Source: Pseudomonas putida
GTDB taxonomy: Bacteria > Pseudomonadota > Gammaproteobacteria > Pseudomonadales > Pseudomonadaceae
DNA length: 64,000 nt
Direction of reading: 5' to 3'
NCBI RefSeq assembly: GCF_005080685.1
Contig: NZ_CP039371.1
Span: 6,386,001 to 6,450,000, forward strand
Both the position numbers and the translations under genes were made by a program. Shown in pieces: positions 10,639 to 20,683 of the stretch. Below the pieces are notes generated by a model. The model was not told the origin of the DNA, did not search any database, and was given only the letters and a program-made list of their open reading frames with translations. Position 1 is the first letter of the stretch. Each line of letters begins with the position of its first letter.

Positions 10639-10902
10639 ATGGCCCGCGTAACTGTTGAAGACTGCCTGGAACACGTGGATAACCGCTTTGAGCTGGTCAT
10701 GCTCTCGACCAAGCGCGCCCGCCAGCTGGCTACCGGCGGCAAGGAGCCACGCGTAGCGTGGGAAAACGACAAGCCGACCGTCGTCGCCCTGCGCGAGATC
10801 GCCGAAGGCATCGTTACCCCTGAATTCATCGCCGCCGAAGAGATCGTTACCGAGGATCCGGTCTTCGCCGCGTTCGAGGACGAGTCCAACGAGGCTGTCT
10901 GA
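10639..10902 (+). CDS. rpoZ: RNA polymerase omega subunit
   Basis: 87 residues from ATG 10639 ([19 protein letters not shown]), preceded by GAGGAAG. Omega helps RNA polymerase beta' fold and is part of the ppGpp site 1. Family motifs [18 protein letters not shown] and [16 protein letters not shown] are present. It is 59 bp upstream of spoT in the conserved rpoZ-spoT order, linking the target and the metabolising enzyme of ppGpp. Confidence 0.97.
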   Translation: MARVTVEDCLEHVDNRFELVMLSTKRARQLATGGKEPRVAWENDKPTVVALREIAEGIVTPEFIAAEEIVTEDPVFAAFEDESNEAV

Positions 10903-10961
10903 TTGATGCCTGGTCGACGTCGCGCGGCAAATGGCCCTCTTCCTCGGCAAGAGGTGAAGTC

Positions 10962-13070
10962 ATGCCGGGCATAGAAGCCTTAGCCGAACGGCTGTCGACC
11001 TACCTGGGCCCCGAACAGGTCAACCTGGTTCGCCGGGCCTATTTCTACGCCGAACAGGCACACGATGGGCAACGCCGCCGCAGTGGCGAGCCCTACGTGA
11101 CCCATCCCCTGGCCGTGGCCAGCATCCTCGCCGACATGCACATGGACCATCAAAGCCTGATGGCCGCCATGCTGCACGACGTGATCGAAGACACCGGCAT
11201 CGCCAAGGAAGCCCTCAGCCAGCAATTTGGCGAGACCGTGGCCGAGCTGGTCGATGGGGTCAGCAAGCTGACCCAGATGAACTTCGAGACCAAGGCCGAG
11301 GCCCAGGCCGAGAACTTCCAGAAGATGGCCATGGCCATGGCACGCGACATCCGCGTGATCCTGGTCAAGCTCGCCGACCGCCTGCACAACATGCGCACCC
11401 TGGAAGTGCTGTCCGGTGAAAAACGCCGGCGCATCGCCAAGGAAACCCTCGAGATCTACGCCCCCATCGCCAACCGCCTGGGCATGCACACCGTGCGCGT
11501 GGAGTTCGAGGACCTCGGCTTCAAGGCCATGCACCCGATGCGCTCGGCGCTGATCCACCGGGCAGTCAAGAGCGCACGCGGCAACCGCAAGGAAATCGTC
11601 GCCAAGATCGAGCACTCGCTGGCCAACTGCCTGGCCGCCGATGGCATCGAGGGCGAGGTCAGCGGCCGGCAGAAACACCTCTATGGCATCTACAAGAAGA
11701 TGCGCGGCAAGCGTCGCGCCTTCAACGAGATCATGGACGTGTACGCCTTCCGCATCATCGTCGACAAGGTCGACACCTGCTATCGCGTGCTCGGCGCCGT
11801 GCACAACCTGTACAAGCCCCTGCCCGGTCGCTTCAAGGACTACATCGCGATCCCCAAGGCCAACGGCTACCAGTCGTTGCACACCACGCTGTTCGGCATG
11901 CATGGCGTGCCCATCGAGATCCAGATCCGCACCCGCGAAATGGAAGAGATGGCCAACAACGGCATCGCCGCGCACTGGCTGTACAAGTCCAACGACGACG
12001 AGCAGCCCAAGGGCAGCCATGCCCGTGCCCGCCAGTGGGTCAAGGGCATCCTCGAGCTGCAGCAGCGCGCCGGCAACTCGCTGGAATTCATCGAGAGCGT
12101 GAAGATCGACCTGTTCCCGGACGAGGTCTATGTGTTCACGCCCAAGGGGCGGATCATGGAGCTGCCCAAAGGCTCCACGGCCGTCGACTTCGCCTATGCG
12201 GTGCACACCGACGTCGGCAACAGTTGCATCGCCTGCCGCATCAACCGCCGCCTGGCGCCGCTGTCCGAACCGCTGCAAAGCGGCTCGACGGTGGAAATCG
12301 TCAGCGCACCGGGGGCACGACCGAATCCGGCCTGGCTCAACTTCGTGGTCACCGGCAAGGCGCGCACGCACATCCGCCACGCCCTCAAGCAGCAACGTCG
12401 CTCCGAGTCGATCAGCCTCGGCGAGCGCCTGCTGAACAAGGTACTCACTGGCTTCGAGAGCAGCCTGGAGAAGATCCCGCAGGAGCGCGTCCAGGCCGTG
12501 CTCGCCGAGTACCGGGTGGAACTGATCGAAGACCTGCTCGAGGACATCGGCCTGGGCAACCGCATGGCCTACGTGGTCGCGCGGCGCCTGCTGTCGGCCG
12601 AAGGCGAGCAGTTGCCTGCCCCGGAAGGCCCGCTGGCCATCCGCGGCACCGAAGGCCTGGTGCTCAGCTACGCCAAGTGCTGCACGCCGATCCCGGGCGA
12701 CCCGATCGTCGGCCACCTGTCGGCGGGCAAGGGCATGGTCGTGCACCTGGAAAACTGTCGCAACATCAGTGAAATTCGCCATAACCCGGAGAAGTGCGTG
12801 CAGCTCTCCTGGGCCAAGGACATCACTGGCGAATTCAACGTCGAACTGCGCGTCGAACTTGAACACCAGCGCGGCCTGATCGCCCTGCTCGCCAGCAGCG
12901 TGAACGCCGCCGACGGCAACATCGAGAAGATCAGCATGGACGAACGCGACGGCCGTATCAGCGTGGTCCAGCTGGTGGTCAGCGTGCATGACCGCGTGCA
13001 CCTGGCTCGTGTGATCAAGAAACTGCGTACGCTGACCGGCGTGGTCCGCATCACCCGGATGCGTACGTAG
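10962..13070 (+). CDS. spoT: bifunctional (p)ppGpp synthetase/hydrolase
   Basis: 702 residues from ATG 10962 with AAGAGGTG just upstream. Order of domains: HD hydrolase (about residues 45-150; [17 protein letters not shown] then [10 protein letters not shown], an intact HD/ED pair), RelA/SpoT synthetase (about 240-350; [20 protein letters not shown]), TGS (about 385-450; [20 protein letters not shown]), a helical/CC region, and a C-terminal ACT domain ([20 protein letters not shown]). Controls the stringent response. The intact HD motif indicates hydrolase activity. Followed 23 bp later by ridA. Confidence 0.97.
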   Translation: MPGIEALAERLSTYLGPEQVNLVRRAYFYAEQAHDGQRRRSGEPYVTHPLAVASILADMHMDHQSLMAAMLHDVIEDTGIAKEALSQQFGETVAELVDGVSKLTQMNFETKAEAQAENFQKMAMAMARDIRVILVKLADRLHNMRTLEVLSGEKRRRIAKETLEIYAPIANRLGMHTVRVEFEDLGFKAMHPMRSALIHRAVKSARGNRKEIVAKIEHSLANCLAADGIEGEVSGRQKHLYGIYKKMRGKRRAFNEIMDVYAFRIIVDKVDTCYRVLGAVHNLYKPLPGRFKDYIAIPKANGYQSLHTTLFGMHGVPIEIQIRTREMEEMANNGIAAHWLYKSNDDEQPKGSHARARQWVKGILELQQRAGNSLEFIESVKIDLFPDEVYVFTPKGRIMELPKGSTAVDFAYAVHTDVGNSCIACRINRRLAPLSEPLQSGSTVEIVSAPGARPNPAWLNFVVTGKARTHIRHALKQQRRSESISLGERLLNKVLTGFESSLEKIPQERVQAVLAEYRVELIEDLLEDIGLGNRMAYVVARRLLSAEGEQLPAPEGPLAIRGTEGLVLSYAKCCTPIPGDPIVGHLSAGKGMVVHLENCRNISEIRHNPEKCVQLSWAKDITGEFNVELRVELEHQRGLIALLASSVNAADGNIEKISMDERDGRISVVQLVVSVHDRVHLARVIKKLRTLTGVVRITRMRT

Positions 13071-13093
13071 TCCGCCAACCGCAAGGAGTCATC

Positions 13094-13474
13094 ATGAGCA
13101 AGACCGTCATCAACAGCGACAAGGCCCCTGCCGCCATCGGCACCTATTCCCAGGCGATCAAGGCCGGCAACACCGTGTACATGTCCGGCCAGATCCCGCT
13201 GGATCCGAAGACCATGGAGCTGGTCGAGGGCTTCGAAGCCCAGACCGTCCAGGTGTTCGAGAACCTCAAGGCCGTGGCCGAAGCCGCCGGCGGTTCGTTC
13301 AAGGACATCGTCAAGCTGAACATCTTCCTCACCGACCTGAGCCACTTCGCCAAGGTCAACGAAGTGATGGGCCGCTACTTCGAGCAGCCGTATCCGGCTC
13401 GCGCCGCCATTGGCGTTGCTGCCCTGCCGAAAGGCGCCCAGGTCGAAATGGACGCCATTCTGGTCATCGAATGA
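13094..13474 (+). CDS. ridA: RidA family enamine/imine deaminase
   Basis: 126 residues from ATG 13094 with GCAAGGAG upstream. RidA hydrolyses reactive 2-aminoacrylate-type imines. The family signature is at the C-terminus: [20 protein letters not shown], with the substrate-binding Arg and the Glu near the end; the N-terminal [15 protein letters not shown] is also typical. Located behind spoT, as in many Gammaproteobacteria (the yjgF/ridA neighbourhood). Short spacing suggests one transcript. Confidence 0.96.
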   Translation: MSKTVINSDKAPAAIGTYSQAIKAGNTVYMSGQIPLDPKTMELVEGFEAQTVQVFENLKAVAEAAGGSFKDIVKLNIFLTDLSHFAKVNEVMGRYFEQPYPARAAIGVAALPKGAQVEMDAILVIE

Positions 13475-13529
13475 TGCCTCCGGTGACGGGCCATCTGCCC
13501 GTCACCTCCTGCCCCAAGGTTATCCCACC

Positions 13530-14261
13530 ATGCGTCATGCCTTGCCTCTCGCGCTGGCGGCCCTGCTCCTGGGCGGTTGCGCCAGCCACAAACCCGAAGA
13601 TTACAACGGCACCTGGATCAACCAGGACGCCATCTCTGCAGCCGTCAAAGGTGACAGTCTGCGCCAGGCCCTCGACGAACATGGCCCGGTGTTCGAATGG
13701 CAGCTGAACGTGACCGACCAACGCGCCAGCTACAGCAATGGCTTCGAGGCCGCCGACGGCCAGTTGAGCGCCAACCAGAAGCAATGGCAAGCCAGCTTCG
13801 GCGACGGCCAGACCGAGCAGCTCGCGCTCGACGGCGATGAACTGGTCGCCACCGACACTTCGGGCGCCAAGCGGAGCTTCGTCCGCGCCAAGCAGGCACC
13901 CGCCGCCAATGCGCCGTTGGGCAGCAGCTTCGAAAAGGCGCTGTACCAGGCCTATCTGGGCGGTGACTGGAAGATCGTCGAAGGCGAAGGCAAAGGCGCC
14001 GTGGTGCGCTTTGCCGACAATGGCGGCGTGACCGGCCTGCCTGGCCCGGACCGCTATGCCCTGTGCCTGGCCGGCGACTGCGCGAGCATGGGCGGCAGCA
14101 ATGACAGCCTGTGGCTGGAGCGCAACCAGCGCGGTGCGCCGTTCATCTTCAAGCGCGATGGCGACACGCTGGAGATCTTCAAGGCGGTCAATACCGCACA
14201 GGCCAACGATATTCCACAGTTGGCGGCCGGTGCCAAGCAGTGGGTGCTGGAGCGGGATTGA
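13530..14261 (+). CDS. hypothetical lipoprotein
   Basis: 243 residues from ATG 13530 (MRHALPLALAALLLGGC), with AAGGT nine bases upstream. A lipobox LLLGGC places the lipidated Cys at residue 17. The mature part begins ASHKPEDYNGTWINQDA and is hydrophilic; no enzymatic motif is recognised. The opening NGTWI and the repeated short beta-like segments could suit a lipocalin-like or barrel fold, but this is a guess. It is 55 bp after ridA on the same strand. Function unknown. Confidence 0.85.
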   Translation: MRHALPLALAALLLGGCASHKPEDYNGTWINQDAISAAVKGDSLRQALDEHGPVFEWQLNVTDQRASYSNGFEAADGQLSANQKQWQASFGDGQTEQLALDGDELVATDTSGAKRSFVRAKQAPAANAPLGSSFEKALYQAYLGGDWKIVEGEGKGAVVRFADNGGVTGLPGPDRYALCLAGDCASMGGSNDSLWLERNQRGAPFIFKRDGDTLEIFKAVNTAQANDIPQLAAGAKQWVLERD

Positions 14262-14301
14262 TCCGCCAACCCGGCACGCACCCTGTGGGAGCGGCCCTAG
14301 C

Positions 14302-15159
14302 TCAGCCCTCGCCGGCCAGAATCGCCGCGTACCCTTCCTTGTAACTCGGATACACCGGCGCCCAGCCCAACTTCCGCGCCCGAGCATTGCTGCAGCGCTT
14401 GCTGCCAGTACGCCGCACCCGCTGCTCATCGGACCACTGGGTGACGCCCATGTACCCACGCAACCAGGCAACTACATCGGCCAGGGGCGCCGGATCGTCA
14501 TCGACGCCGATGTAGCAATCCTCCAGCGCCACGCCCTCGACATCGGCTTGCAGCAGGAAAGCCAGCAGGCTTGCCGCGTCCTCGGCGTGGATGCGATTGC
14601 CATACAAAGGCGGCTCCTCGACCACCCGGTAGCCCTGGCGCACCTGGCTCAACAGCCACTCGCGGCCTGGCCCGTAGATACCGGTCAGGCGCACCACGCT
14701 GGCAGGAATGCCGCCGGCCAGTGCCAGGCCCTCGGCTTCGAGCATGACCCGTCCGGAATAACCCTCGGGGTCCGTGGCGGCGGTCTCGTCGATCCACTCG
14801 CCATCCTTTTGCGCGAACACACTGCTGCTGGACACGAACAGCAAGCGACGCGGTCGCTGGCCGCGTTCGGCCAACCAACCCAGCACATGCCGCAAGCCTT
14901 CGACATAGGCCGACTTGTAGCCGGCCTCGTCGTGCTGGCTGGCAGCCACGCAATACACCAGATAGTCCGGCGCACGCTGCGGCCACGCGGCGGGAATCTC
15001 AGGCTGGCCGAGGTCGGCGGCCACGGGCGCGACCCCCTCGGGTAGCTGCGAAACCGAGCGCCGCAGGCCGCTCACCTGCCAGCCACGTGCCAACAGCTGA
15101 CGGGCCAGACGACCACCTACATCACCACAACCCACGATCATTGCCGAAAGGTCTGACAT
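14302..15159 (-). CDS. NAD(P)-dependent epimerase/dehydratase-like protein (YeeZ-like SDR)
   Basis: 285 residues from ATG 15159, preceded by AGGGAG. The Rossmann dinucleotide site is at the N-terminus: MIVGCGDVGGRLARQLLARG, a GxGxxG-type motif. The extended-SDR region has LLFVSSSSVF, but the usual YxxxK is not obvious (a Tyr appears in EGYSGRVMLEAE), which is also so in the YeeZ group. Likely an NAD(P)-binding oxidoreductase or a noncatalytic relative acting on an unknown substrate. Convergent with the lipoprotein gene. Confidence 0.85.
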   Translation of the reverse strand: MSDLSAMIVGCGDVGGRLARQLLARGWQVSGLRRSVSQLPEGVAPVAADLGQPEIPAAWPQRAPDYLVYCVAASQHDEAGYKSAYVEGLRHVLGWLAERGQRPRRLLFVSSSSVFAQKDGEWIDETAATDPEGYSGRVMLEAEGLALAGGIPASVVRLTGIYGPGREWLLSQVRQGYRVVEEPPLYGNRIHAEDAASLLAFLLQADVEGVALEDCYIGVDDDPAPLADVVAWLRGYMGVTQWSDEQRVRRTGSKRCSNARARKLGWAPVYPSYKEGYAAILAGEG

Positions 15160-15355
15160 CGAAAAACTCCCTAGACCAAAGGATCAGACCAGCAGGATTA
15201 CACGATAGGCGGGTACACCAATAACGAAAAAAGCAACATCATTACTTTTGTTAACAAGAATTACTTGCAATAATGGCACCCTATTTTGTTCTCGGCCTGC
15301 TTCGAGGCCTTGAAGAACGCTAACCCTTTCTACTTCTTCATCAGGTCCGGCCAGC

Positions 15356-16342
15356 ATGACACGTACTCAACCTTCCGCTTCGCCAACCATGCCGCGCGCC
15401 TGGCGCGCCATCGCCGCGCTGACCCTCAGCCTGGCGCTGGCCCCGGTCGCGATGGCGGATGAACCAACCGCCAACGCCGCAGCCGCTCCGGTAGCCGCCA
15501 GCGCGCCAGCCGCCCCGGCAGCGCCAGCCGCCGATGCGCAGGCACCCGCCCAGGGCATCGACGCCCCGGCGCCGGTAGAAGGTGCAGAGGCGCCAGCCGC
15601 CGAGAACGTCCAAGCGCTGGTCGAGGACACCTCGCTGGGCATGGCCCACGACCTGTCCCCATGGGGCATGTACAAGAACGCCGACATCGTCGTGAAGGCC
15701 GTGATGATCGGCCTGGCCATCGCCTCGATCATCACCTGGACCATCTGGATCGCCAAGGGCTTCGAGCTGATGGGCGCCAAGCGTCGCCTGCGCGGTGAAA
15801 TCGAGGTCCTGAAGAAGTCCGCCACCCTCAAGGACGCCAGCGACGCCTCCAAGAAGGAAGGCACCCTGGCCCACACCCTGGTGCATGACGCCCTCGAGGA
15901 AATGCGCCTGTCGGCCAACGCCCGCGAGAAGGAAGGCATCAAGGAGCGTGTCAGCTTCCGCCTCGAGCGCCTGGTAGCTGCCAGCGGCCGCACCATGAGC
16001 AGCGGCACCGGCGTGCTCGCCACCATCGGTTCCACCGCGCCGTTCGTCGGTCTGTTCGGTACCGTCTGGGGCATCATGAACAGCTTCATCGGTATCGCCA
16101 AGACCCAGACCACCAACCTCGCAGTGGTTGCCCCGGGCATCGCCGAAGCCCTGCTGGCCACCGCCCTGGGCCTGGTCGCAGCGATCCCGGCCGTGGTCAT
16201 CTACAACGTCTTCGCCCGCTCCATCGCCGGCTACAAGGCTCAGGTCTCCGACGCTTCGGCACAGGTGCTGCTGCTGGTCAGCCGCGACCTCGACCACCAG
16301 GGCAGCGAGCGCGCTGCCCCGCACATGGTGAAAGTGGGGTAA
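15356..16342 (+). CDS. exbB: TonB-system energy-transducing protein ExbB
   Basis: 328 residues from ATG 15356. Contains an N-terminal signal-like hydrophobic segment (residues 15-35), an Ala/Pro-rich periplasmic stretch to about residue 80, then three membrane helices of the MotA/TolQ/ExbB fold. The core motif ATIGSTAPFVGLFGTVWGIM and the C-terminal LLATALGLVAAIPAVVIYN are diagnostic. ExbB and ExbD form the proton channel that powers TonB. The long Ala/Pro extension is usual in Pseudomonas ExbB. Followed four bases later by exbD. Confidence 0.96.
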   Translation: MTRTQPSASPTMPRAWRAIAALTLSLALAPVAMADEPTANAAAAPVAASAPAAPAAPAADAQAPAQGIDAPAPVEGAEAPAAENVQALVEDTSLGMAHDLSPWGMYKNADIVVKAVMIGLAIASIITWTIWIAKGFELMGAKRRLRGEIEVLKKSATLKDASDASKKEGTLAHTLVHDALEEMRLSANAREKEGIKERVSFRLERLVAASGRTMSSGTGVLATIGSTAPFVGLFGTVWGIMNSFIGIAKTQTTNLAVVAPGIAEALLATALGLVAAIPAVVIYNVFARSIAGYKAQVSDASAQVLLLVSRDLDHQGSERAAPHMVKVG

Positions 16343-16345
16343 ACC

Positions 16346-16774
16346 ATGGGCCTGCATCTCAACGAAGGTGGCGACGACCTCGCCGAGAACCACGAAATCA
16401 ACGTCACACCGTTCATCGACGTGATGCTGGTACTGCTGATCATCTTCATGGTCGCAGCCCCACTGGCCACGGTCGACATCAAGGTCGACCTGCCGGCCTC
16501 GACCGCCAAGCCGGCGCCGAGGCCCGAGAAACCGGTGTTCGTCAGCGTCAAGGCCGACAAGAAGCTGTACGTCGGCGACGATCAGGTACCTGCCACCGAA
16601 CAGCTTGGCCCGATGCTCGACGCCAAGACCAAGGGAGACAAGGAAACCACCATCTTCTTCCAGGCCGACAAAGGCGTGGACTACGGTGACCTGATGGAAG
16701 TGATGAACACCATGCGCGCGGCCGGCTACCTCAAGGTCGGTCTGGTAGGTCTCGAGACGGCAGCCAAGAAATGA
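16346..16774 (+). CDS. exbD: TonB-system proton channel subunit ExbD
   Basis: 142 residues from ATG 16346. One transmembrane helix near residues 18-40 with the channel Asp in NVTPFIDVMLVLLIIFMVAA, then a periplasmic domain (VFVSVKADKKLYVGDDQV). The Asp in FIDVMLVLL carries protons. The stop overlaps the tonB start as ATGA at 16771-16774, consistent with coupled translation of the three-gene exbB-exbD-tonB operon. Confidence 0.97.
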   Translation: MGLHLNEGGDDLAENHEINVTPFIDVMLVLLIIFMVAAPLATVDIKVDLPASTAKPAPRPEKPVFVSVKADKKLYVGDDQVPATEQLGPMLDAKTKGDKETTIFFQADKGVDYGDLMEVMNTMRAAGYLKVGLVGLETAAKK

Positions 16775-17502
16775 CGAAGACGCGGCACAATCTGGCGCGT
16801 TACAGCGGCAGCCTGGCGCTCGTGCTGGGTGTCCATGTTGTCGCTGTGCTGCTCACGCTCAACTGGTCGGTGCCACAAGCCGTCGAGCTGCCTCCGGCGG
16901 CCATGATGGTCGAACTGGCACCCCTGCCGGAGCCTGCGCCACCGCCTCCCCCGAAAGCGGCCCCACAGCCACCGGCACCGGTCGAGGAACCTCCGCTGCC
17001 CAAGCTTGCGGAAGCCCCGAAGCCCAAGATCGCCATCCCCAAGCCGCCCAAGCCGAAGGCCAAGCCCCAGCCGCCCAAGCCCGAGAAAAAGCCTGAGCCG
17101 CCGAAGGAAGCGCCGCCGACCGAGGACGTGGTCGACGCACCGCCCAGCAACGAGCCACCGCAGAAATCCGCGGCGCCGGCGCCGAGCATCGCGTCCAACA
17201 GCAAGGCCCTGCCGACCTGGCAGAGCGATCTGCTGCGCCACCTGGCGAAGTACAAGCGTTACCCGGAAGACGCACGCCGTCGCGGCCTGCAAGGCATCAA
17301 CCGACTGCGCTTCGTGGTCGACGCCGAAGGCAAGGTGGTGTCGTATTCGATGGCCGGAGGCTCCGGCAGCGCAGCGCTGGATCGCGCCACGATGGAAATG
17401 ATCCGTCGTGCCGGTACCGTGCCCAAGCCGCCGCCCGAGTTGCTGACCAATGGCACGATCGAGGTGGTAGCGCCGTTCGTCTACTCGCTGGACCGTCGCT
17501 GA
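16771..17502 (+). CDS. tonB: TonB energy transducer
   Basis: 243 residues. One N-terminal helix (SLALVLGVHVVAVLLTLNW) anchors it in the inner membrane; a long Pro/Lys-rich periplasmic spacer (residues about 45-150, many PPKP-type repeats) spans the envelope; the C-terminal TonB domain (YKRYPEDARRRGLQGINRL onward) contacts outer-membrane receptors. Overlaps exbD by four bases. Supplies energy for siderophore and vitamin uptake; S-type pyocins of rival strains also commonly use such systems. Confidence 0.96.
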   Translation: MTKTRHNLARYSGSLALVLGVHVVAVLLTLNWSVPQAVELPPAAMMVELAPLPEPAPPPPPKAAPQPPAPVEEPPLPKLAEAPKPKIAIPKPPKPKAKPQPPKPEKKPEPPKEAPPTEDVVDAPPSNEPPQKSAAPAPSIASNSKALPTWQSDLLRHLAKYKRYPEDARRRGLQGINRLRFVVDAEGKVVSYSMAGGSGSAALDRATMEMIRRAGTVPKPPPELLTNGTIEVVAPFVYSLDRR

Positions 17503-17535
17503 CGCTTTTGTTTCTGTCACACAACAGCAAGTCTG

Positions 17536-17550
17536 ATAACGTGCGTCTAT
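17536..17550. promoter_or_regulatory. possible OxyR half-site upstream of oxyR
   Basis: ATAA-N7-CTAT at 17536-17550 matches the spacing of an OxyR half-element (ATAG-N7-CTAT) with one mismatch. It lies 46 bp upstream of the oxyR start, a reasonable place for autoregulation. A second half-element at the expected distance was not clear. Confidence 0.3.
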
Positions 17551-17596
17551 CGATTGCAGCCGCTATGCTGGGGCCGCAACTTCATGGACGCACGTT

Positions 17597-18523
17597 ATGA
17601 CCCTCACAGAATTACGCTACATCGTCACACTCGCCCAGGAGCAGCACTTCGGCCACGCCGCCGAGCGTTGCCATGTCAGCCAGCCCACCTTGTCGGTCGG
17701 TGTGAAGAAGCTCGAGGACGAGCTTGGCGTGCTGATCTTCGAACGCAGCAAGAGCGCGGTGCGCCTGACGCCGGTCGGCGAAAGCATCGTCGCCCAGGCA
17801 CAAAAGGTGCTGGAGCAGGCCCAGGGCATCCGCGAACTGGCCCAGGCCGGCAAGAATCAGCTCACCGCGCCGCTGAAGGTCGGGGCCATCTATACCGTCG
17901 GCCCGTATCTGTTCCCGCACCTGATCCCGCAGTTGCACCGGGTGGCGCCACAGATGCCGCTGTACATCGAAGAGAATTTCACCCACGTGCTGCGCGAGAA
18001 GCTGCGTAACGGCGAACTGGATGCGGTGATCATCGCCCTGCCCTTCAATGAAGCCGACGTGCTCACCCTGCCGCTGTACGACGAGCCCTTCTGCGCGTTG
18101 ATGCCGGCCGACCATCCGTGGACCGCGAAAAAAACCATCGACACCGCCATGCTCAACGACAAGAGCCTGCTGCTGCTTGGCGAGGGACACTGCTTCCGCG
18201 ACCAGGTGCTCGAAGCCTGCCCAACCCTGAACAAGGGCGGCGAAGGCTCCAAGCACACCACGGTGGAGTCCAGCTCGCTGGAAACCATCCGCCACATGGT
18301 CGCCTCGGGTCTGGGCGTTTCGATCCTGCCGCTGTCGGCCGTGCATAGCCATCACTATGCCCCGGGGGTCATCGAAGTGCGCCCGCTCACCCCGCCCGCG
18401 CCGTTCCGCACCGTAGCCATCGCCTGGCGTGCCAGCTTCCCGCGGCCGAAGGCCATCGAGATCCTCGCCGACTCGATCCGCCTCTGCTCGGTCGCCAAGC
18501 CGCCCGTGGAACAGCCGGCCTGA
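17597..18523 (+). CDS. oxyR: hydrogen-peroxide-sensing LysR regulator OxyR
   Basis: 308 residues from ATG 17597 (MTLTELRYIVTLAQEQHFGH). N-terminal LysR HTH with AAERCHVSQPTLSVGVKKLE. The regulatory domain has the redox pair in GEGHCFRDQVLEACP, corresponding to the peroxidatic and resolving cysteines of OxyR, and the PLYDEPFCALMPADHPW segment. Activates catalase and peroxidase genes on disulfide formation. It is followed three bases later by recG, as in other pseudomonads. Confidence 0.96.
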   Translation: MTLTELRYIVTLAQEQHFGHAAERCHVSQPTLSVGVKKLEDELGVLIFERSKSAVRLTPVGESIVAQAQKVLEQAQGIRELAQAGKNQLTAPLKVGAIYTVGPYLFPHLIPQLHRVAPQMPLYIEENFTHVLREKLRNGELDAVIIALPFNEADVLTLPLYDEPFCALMPADHPWTAKKTIDTAMLNDKSLLLLGEGHCFRDQVLEACPTLNKGGEGSKHTTVESSSLETIRHMVASGLGVSILPLSAVHSHHYAPGVIEVRPLTPPAPFRTVAIAWRASFPRPKAIEILADSIRLCSVAKPPVEQPA

Positions 18524-18526
18524 CCC

Positions 18527-20605
18527 ATGAGTGAGCTGTCGAAGGTCTCGGTGACGGCCCTCAAGGGCGTTGGCGACGCCATGGCCGAGAAACTCGCCAA
18601 GGTCGGCCTGGAGAACCTGCAGGACGTGCTGTTCCACCTGCCGCTGCGCTATCAGGACCGCACCCGCGTGGTGCCGATCGGAGCCCTGCGTCCAGGCCAG
18701 GACGCAGTGATCGAGGGCGTGGTCAGCGGCGCCGACGTGACCATGGGCAAGCGCCGCAGCCTGGTGGTGCGCCTGGGTGACGGCACGGGCACGCTGAGCC
18801 TGCGCTTCTACCACTTCAGCAATGCGCAGAAGGAAGGCCTCAAGCGCGGCACCCACCTACGCTGCTATGGCGAGGCCCGCCCAGGCGCCTCGGGCCTGGA
18901 AATCTACCACCCCGAATACCGTGCCCTGAATGGCGACGAGCCGGCGCCGCCGGTCGAACAGACACTGACGCCGATCTACCCGACCACCGAGGGGCTCACT
19001 CAGCAGCGTCTGCGCATGCTGTGCCAGCAGAGCCTGGGCATGCTTGGCCCGCGCAGCCTGCCGGACTGGCTGCCCGACCAGTTGGCCCGTGACTATCATC
19101 TGGCGCCGCTGGACGATGCTATCCGCTACCTGCACAACCCACCGGCCGACGCCGATCTCGACGAACTTGCCGAGGGCCAGCACTGGGCCCAGCACCGCCT
19201 GGCCTTCGAAGAGTTGCTGACCCACCAGCTGTCGCAGCAGCGCCTGCGTGAAAGCCTGCGCAGCCTGCGAGCGCCAGTGCTGCCCAAGGCCAACCGCCTG
19301 CAGGCCCAGTACCTGGCCAACCTGGGCTTCAAGCCCACCGGCGCGCAGCAGCGGGTAGCCAACGAAATCGCCTACGACCTGAGCCAGGCCGAGCCGATGA
19401 TGCGCCTGGTGCAGGGCGACGTCGGCGCCGGCAAGACCGTGGTCGCCGCCCTCGCAGCGCTGCAGGCGCTGGAAGCCGGTTACCAGGTGGCGTTGATGGC
19501 GCCCACCGAGATCCTCGCCGAGCAGCATTACATCACCTTCAAGCGCTGGCTCGAGCCGCTGGGCCTGGACGTCGCCTGGCTGGCCGGCAAGCTCAAGGGC
19601 AAGGCACGCGCCAGTGCGCTGGAACAGATCGCCGGCGGCGCGCCGATGGTGGTCGGCACCCATGCGTTGTTCCAGGAAGAAGTGCAGTTCAAGCACCTGG
19701 CCCTGGCGATCATCGACGAACAGCACCGTTTCGGCGTGCAGCAGCGCCTGGCATTGCGCAAGAAAGGCGTGGCCGGCGAGCTCTGCCCGCACCAGTTGAT
19801 CATGACCGCCACGCCGATTCCGCGAACCCTGGCGATGAGCGCCTACGCCGACCTCGACACCTCGGTGCTCGACGAACTGCCGCCGGGGCGCACGCCGGTC
19901 AATACCGTGCTGGTCGCCGACAGCCGCCGCTTCGAAGTGGTCGAGCGGGTGCGCGCCGCCTGCGCCGAGGGGCGCCAGGCCTACTGGGTATGCACCTTGA
20001 TCGAGGAATCCGAAGAACTCACCTGCCAGGCCGCCGAAAGCACCTACGAGGAACTGGGCAGCGCCCTGGGCGAACTGCGTGTGGGCCTGATCCACGGGCG
20101 CATGAAGCCTGCGGAAAAGGCCGCGGTCATGGCCGAGTTCAAGCAGGGCAACCTGCAGTTGCTGGTCGCCACCACGGTCATCGAGGTTGGCGTGGACGTA
20201 CCCAATGCCAGCCTGATGATCATCGAGAACCCCGAACGCCTCGGCCTTGCCCAGTTGCACCAGCTACGCGGTCGGGTTGGCCGGGGCAGCGCGGTCAGCC
20301 ACTGCGTGCTGCTCTACCATCCGCCGTTGTCGCAAATTGGCCGCGAACGCCTGGGGATCATGCGCGAAACCAATGACGGCTTCGTCATCGCCGAGAAAGA
20401 CCTGGAGCTGCGCGGACCGGGCGAGATGCTCGGCACACGCCAGACCGGTCTGCTGCAATTTAAGGTGGCCGACCTGATGCGCGACGCCGACCTGTTGCCG
20501 GCCGTGCGCGATGCCGCACAAGCTTTGCTGGCGCACTGGCCCGACCACGTCAGCCCATTGCTCGACCGCTGGCTGCGCCATGGGCAGCAATATGGACAAG
20601 TGTGA
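18527..20605 (+). CDS. recG: ATP-dependent DNA helicase RecG
   Basis: 692 residues from ATG 18527. The N-terminal wedge (OB) domain is followed by a superfamily 2 helicase core: Walker A GDVGAGKTV (about residue 301), motif Ia LMAPTEILAEQHY, the Walker B variant IIDEQHRFGVQQR (DEQH), motif III TATPIPRTLAM, and motif VI QLRGRVGRG. Remodels stalled forks and branched DNA. The C-terminal segment FVIAEKDLELRGPGEMLGTR is typical of RecG. Three bases behind oxyR, so probably read from the same mRNA. Confidence 0.97.
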   Translation: MSELSKVSVTALKGVGDAMAEKLAKVGLENLQDVLFHLPLRYQDRTRVVPIGALRPGQDAVIEGVVSGADVTMGKRRSLVVRLGDGTGTLSLRFYHFSNAQKEGLKRGTHLRCYGEARPGASGLEIYHPEYRALNGDEPAPPVEQTLTPIYPTTEGLTQQRLRMLCQQSLGMLGPRSLPDWLPDQLARDYHLAPLDDAIRYLHNPPADADLDELAEGQHWAQHRLAFEELLTHQLSQQRLRESLRSLRAPVLPKANRLQAQYLANLGFKPTGAQQRVANEIAYDLSQAEPMMRLVQGDVGAGKTVVAALAALQALEAGYQVALMAPTEILAEQHYITFKRWLEPLGLDVAWLAGKLKGKARASALEQIAGGAPMVVGTHALFQEEVQFKHLALAIIDEQHRFGVQQRLALRKKGVAGELCPHQLIMTATPIPRTLAMSAYADLDTSVLDELPPGRTPVNTVLVADSRRFEVVERVRAACAEGRQAYWVCTLIEESEELTCQAAESTYEELGSALGELRVGLIHGRMKPAEKAAVMAEFKQGNLQLLVATTVIEVGVDVPNASLMIIENPERLGLAQLHQLRGRVGRGSAVSHCVLLYHPPLSQIGRERLGIMRETNDGFVIAEKDLELRGPGEMLGTRQTGLLQFKVADLMRDADLLPAVRDAAQALLAHWPDHVSPLLDRWLRHGQQYGQV

Positions 20606-20683
20606 GGATCGTCTCATATTGGATCCAGCTTGCCGGGCAGGCTGGTTATACTTCGCGTTTGAAACGTTCACTGGATACAGGCC

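Noticed and set aside
15160..15355. Fur box upstream of exbB
   Set aside because: The AT-rich stretch near 15226-15275 gave fewer than half matches to the 19-bp Fur consensus when aligned by eye.
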